Of a stretch of DNA of 29,508 nucleotides, positions 28,067-29,508 are shown in pieces (the stretch's first letter is position 1; every line of letters begins with the position of its first letter). The stretch spans positions 1-29,508 of the IMG/VR virus record IMGVR_UViG_3300045051_001397, one strand, 5' to 3'. A model generated the notes under the pieces. The model saw nothing but the letters and a program-made list of their open reading frames with translations, searched no databases and was not told the origin of the DNA. The stretch comes from a virus. The position numbers were made by a program, and so were the translations under genes.

Positions 28067-28644
28067 AGATCGAGGCGCTACTCTTAAGAGTCGAAGAACT
28101 CCGCGCCCAGAACTTGTCCCTCGAAAATCATTTACAGCAACTCGGTTCCGCCGAAGCCGCCGCCGAAAGCGCCATCGAGCAAGTCCGTACCGCCCTGACG
28201 ATGATCTACCACATCAGCGCCTCGGAAATCGACACCTTCAAAGCGGCGATCGACTCCCTCTTCGACTCCCCCCGCGCCGAACTTCCCGCCTCCGTTGACC
28301 CCGAACCGGAACCGCCCGCGCCCACCAAGACAGAGCGCGTTATCGACACCCTCGTGACCGACGAAGCGACGATCGACGTGACCGCCTCCCCCCTCACCGA
28401 TTTAATTCAAGAAATCACCGAAGACTTAATCGACATCGATGGCGACGACGGGCAAAATTTTGCCACTCCCGAAACCAACGGCAACGGACACGCCCCGATC
28501 GCCGACGTGAAACAACTCCTCGAAGTCAAAACGATCGTCCAGCTCCGCAAGCTTCTCCGCGCCCGTAACCTCTCCGACAAAGGCAACAAACCGCAACTGA
28601 TCGATCGCCTCCTCTCCGCCGATATCACCGCGAGCGACCTGTAA
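28009..28644 (+). CDS. Coiled-coil protein with C-terminal SAP domain
   Basis: The 211-residue product has an N-terminal coiled coil (about 5-50: IQSTVNANALEIEALLLRVEELRAQNLSLENHLQQL in parts), a helical mid-part, a Pro/acidic linker (95-165) and a SAP domain at about 170-205 (LEVKTIVQLRKLLRARNLSDKGNKPQLIDRLL in parts). SAP domains bind DNA, often AT-rich; in phages they occur on transcription-linked and terminator-type proteins. The linker DNA contains a palindrome copy (28448-28467). Codon use favours C-ending codons and GAA. It is the last gene of the promoter-27418 unit. Confidence 0.75.
   Translation: MLFSGKIQEIQSTVNANALEIEALLLRVEELRAQNLSLENHLQQLGSAEAAAESAIEQVRTALTMIYHISASEIDTFKAAIDSLFDSPRAELPASVDPEPEPPAPTKTERVIDTLVTDEATIDVTASPLTDLIQEITEDLIDIDGDDGQNFATPETNGNGHAPIADVKQLLEVKTIVQLRKLLRARNLSDKGNKPQLIDRLLSADITASDL
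28448..28467. repeat. Dispersed 20-bp palindrome, copy 8, inside the SAP-protein gene
   Basis: ACGGGCAAAATTTTGCCACT encodes the stretch DGQNFAT in the low-complexity linker before the SAP domain. Confidence 0.75.
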
Positions 28645-28665
28645 ACGACCCCGAAACAATACATT

Positions 28666-28697
28666 TTCCCCCCTGTATCCGGAACGGGGGGAATTCT
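28666..28697 (+). terminator. Terminator-like hairpin after the C-rich module
   Basis: TTCCCCCC (28666-28673) pairs with GGGGGGAA (28686-28693) around a 12-nt loop, followed by TTCT. The U-run is short. It marks the end of the C-rich module, and G-rich coding begins again after it. Confidence 0.6.
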
Positions 28698-28728
28698 AAT
28701 ATTGATCCAGCGCGAGTGTTAAAAATTC

Positions 28729-28941
28729 ATGAACGAGCCTTTATACGTTTTGATGAGGGATGGATACCCGATCTACGCGGGCGATCGCCGATCGCTAGAA
28801 AATAAAAAGCGCGAGGAGCCGGAATACTTCGAGACCGCGCACATCGTTCACGTCCATCTTTTATGTTCACCGTCCACGAGATCGACTCCTCCTGCCTCGA
28901 ACTTGTCGCCTATAACGCGGCTTCTCGACTCCTGCGCCTGA
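28729..28941 (+). CDS. Short protein overlapping the KTSC gene
   Basis: The frame opens with PLYVLMRDGYPIYAGDRRSLENKK and EEPEYFETAHIVHV, a small beta-alpha unit with an acidic helix, similar in style to many short phage proteins. After about residue 45 it runs over the next gene (79-nt overlap) and reads like shadow sequence. The start has no strong ribosome site. I think the first 45 residues are the meaningful part. Confidence 0.5.
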   Translation: MNEPLYVLMRDGYPIYAGDRRSLENKKREEPEYFETAHIVHVHLLCSPSTRSTPPASNLSPITRLLDSCA

Positions 28942-29210
28942 CCTTTAAAGGCGGGAACACTTACGACTACTATCCCGTGCCGGGGGAAACGGTGCGGGAT
29001 TTTTTACGGGCTGGGAGCCGGGGGAAATTCTACCGCGAATCGATCAAGGGGCATTACGAGAGCGTTCGACTGGAACCGGAGGAGAACGATCGCTACCGGA
29101 AAGAGGTGGAGCGCCTCAAGGAGATCCGCGACATCGATCGGGCGATAGTCCGATTACAGCGGCGCAGGAGGGAATTAGCCGAGCCGCGCGGGAAAGAGCG
29201 TATTATGTAG
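28863..29210 (+). CDS. KTSC-domain protein
   Basis: The 115-residue product has an N-terminal KTSC domain (about residues 6-66): EIDSSCLELVAYNAASRLLRLTF, KGGNTYDYYPVP, FLRAGSRGKFYRESIKGHY (in parts), which is the family pattern S-x-x-L...Y-x-x-x-x-x-x-L-x-x-x-F...G...Y-x-Y...VP. The C-terminus is a charged coiled coil (RYRKEVERLKEIRDIDRAIVRLQRRRREL). KTSC domains occur in phages and with lysyl-tRNA synthetase relatives; no reaction is known. It begins in the preceding gene and precedes the cut coiled-coil gene. Confidence 0.85.
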   Translation: MFTVHEIDSSCLELVAYNAASRLLRLTFKGGNTYDYYPVPGETVRDFLRAGSRGKFYRESIKGHYESVRLEPEENDRYRKEVERLKEIRDIDRAIVRLQRRRRELAEPRGKERIM

Positions 29211-29236
29211 CGTGAAACTCACTACACGAAACGCTT

Positions 29237-29508
29237 ATGGAATGGAGTAAGGCATTGAAAGCGATCGCCGATTCCGGGCTGGAGAACGCGCCGGAGATCG
29301 TCGAGGCGATCAAGGGTCGCTTCACGGAGATCGGGCGAGCCGAGGATCGGGTGAACCAATTAGAGGGCTTGCTCGGTAACACCCTCGATCTATTGGGGGC
29401 GGAGGGCGCGGACATGGCGACGCGACTGGAGAACGCGGGCGCGACGATTAAATCCCTTCAATCCCAGAAAGCCGATTTCGAGAATAAGTACAACGATTCC
29501 CAAAAGGA
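29237..29508 (+). CDS. Coiled-coil protein, probable head scaffold or minor virion protein (cut by window edge)
   Basis: The frame from ATG 29237 is open to the right edge (90 residues visible). It is helical, with LKAIADSGLENAPEIVEAIKGRFTEIGRAEDRVNQLEG, then ATIKSLQSQKADFENKYNDSQK (both in parts), like the N-terminal parts of phage scaffolding or protease/scaffold-linked proteins before the capsid gene. Position after the MuF block in Mu-like phages (protease/scaffold, then capsid) agrees. The 3' part is missing, so the identity remains open. Confidence 0.5.
   Translation, partial: MEWSKALKAIADSGLENAPEIVEAIKGRFTEIGRAEDRVNQLEGLLGNTLDLLGAEGADMATRLENAGATIKSLQSQKADFENKYNDSQK

Overview
The window is most of the left and central part of a Mu-like transposable bacteriophage, most likely a prophage in a cyanobacterium. 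The phage assignment rests on a MuA-type DDE transposase followed by a MuB-type ATPase, a divergent Cro/CI-type repressor, a Mor-type activator at the end of the early/middle block, and a DUF3486-like small terminase, a Mu gp28-like large terminase, a portal and an SPP1-gp7/MuF-type head protein in that order. The cyanobacterial assignment rests on the very dense GCGATCGC/CGATCG (HIP1-like) words on both strands, inside and outside genes. GC content is high except in a few AT-rich islands. No host gene, tRNA, rRNA or CRISPR array was recognised. The right edge cuts a gene; the major capsid and tail genes are presumably beyond it.

Layout. 1-220: a non-coding, repeat-rich edge. 221-1822: a lysis-like block (membrane/coiled-coil protein on the minus strand, GH19-like endolysin, small membrane protein), closed by a terminator. 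1900-2200: a control region with two families of repeats spaced 21 bp apart. 2228-3612: a small unknown gene, the repressor (minus) and a ribbon-helix-helix protein. 3617-7749: transposase, MuB and a run of small early proteins, three of which look like paralogues. 7813-13325: DNA-metabolism genes, including an SSB-like protein ending in DDIPF, a Myb/MerR-like HTH protein, an AlkB-like dioxygenase, a very large ParB-domain protein, a LuxR-type HTH protein and a DUF7694-like protein. 13445-13870: the Mor-like activator.

13951-24164 is the packaging/head block: small terminase, a PD-(D/E)XK-like nuclease, an AT-rich insert carrying a possible ADP-ribosyltransferase with its own promoter, large terminase, a radical-SAM enzyme, a protein with two ParB-like domains, portal, small proteins, and a MuF protein carrying a 127-residue mini-intein. 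The block ends with a sigma-70-like protein that has a zinc ribbon, an HU protein, and a second sigma-like protein with a LuxR-type C-terminus (to 25396). 25492-28644 is an accessory regulatory island: three minus-strand genes and a Cro-like gene arranged around overlapping divergent promoters, then a C-rich module with a very strong operator-bearing promoter and a SAP-domain protein. 28729 to the end resumes virion-type genes (KTSC protein, cut coiled-coil protein).

The most unusual signals are three. (1) A 20-bp palindrome with consensus AGTGGCAAAATTTTGCCACT is dispersed over the window; at four genes (the minus-strand lysis gene, both terminase genes and the radical-SAM gene) its centre lies 61.5-64.5 nt upstream of the start codon, with a second box and a hairpin between. 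This looks like a late-promoter family that the Mor-like protein or the phage sigma factors could read. (2) A radical-SAM enzyme and a tandem ParB-like protein lie between terminase and portal. (3) A pair of paralogous sigma-like proteins with different C-terminal domains flanks HU inside the head operon.
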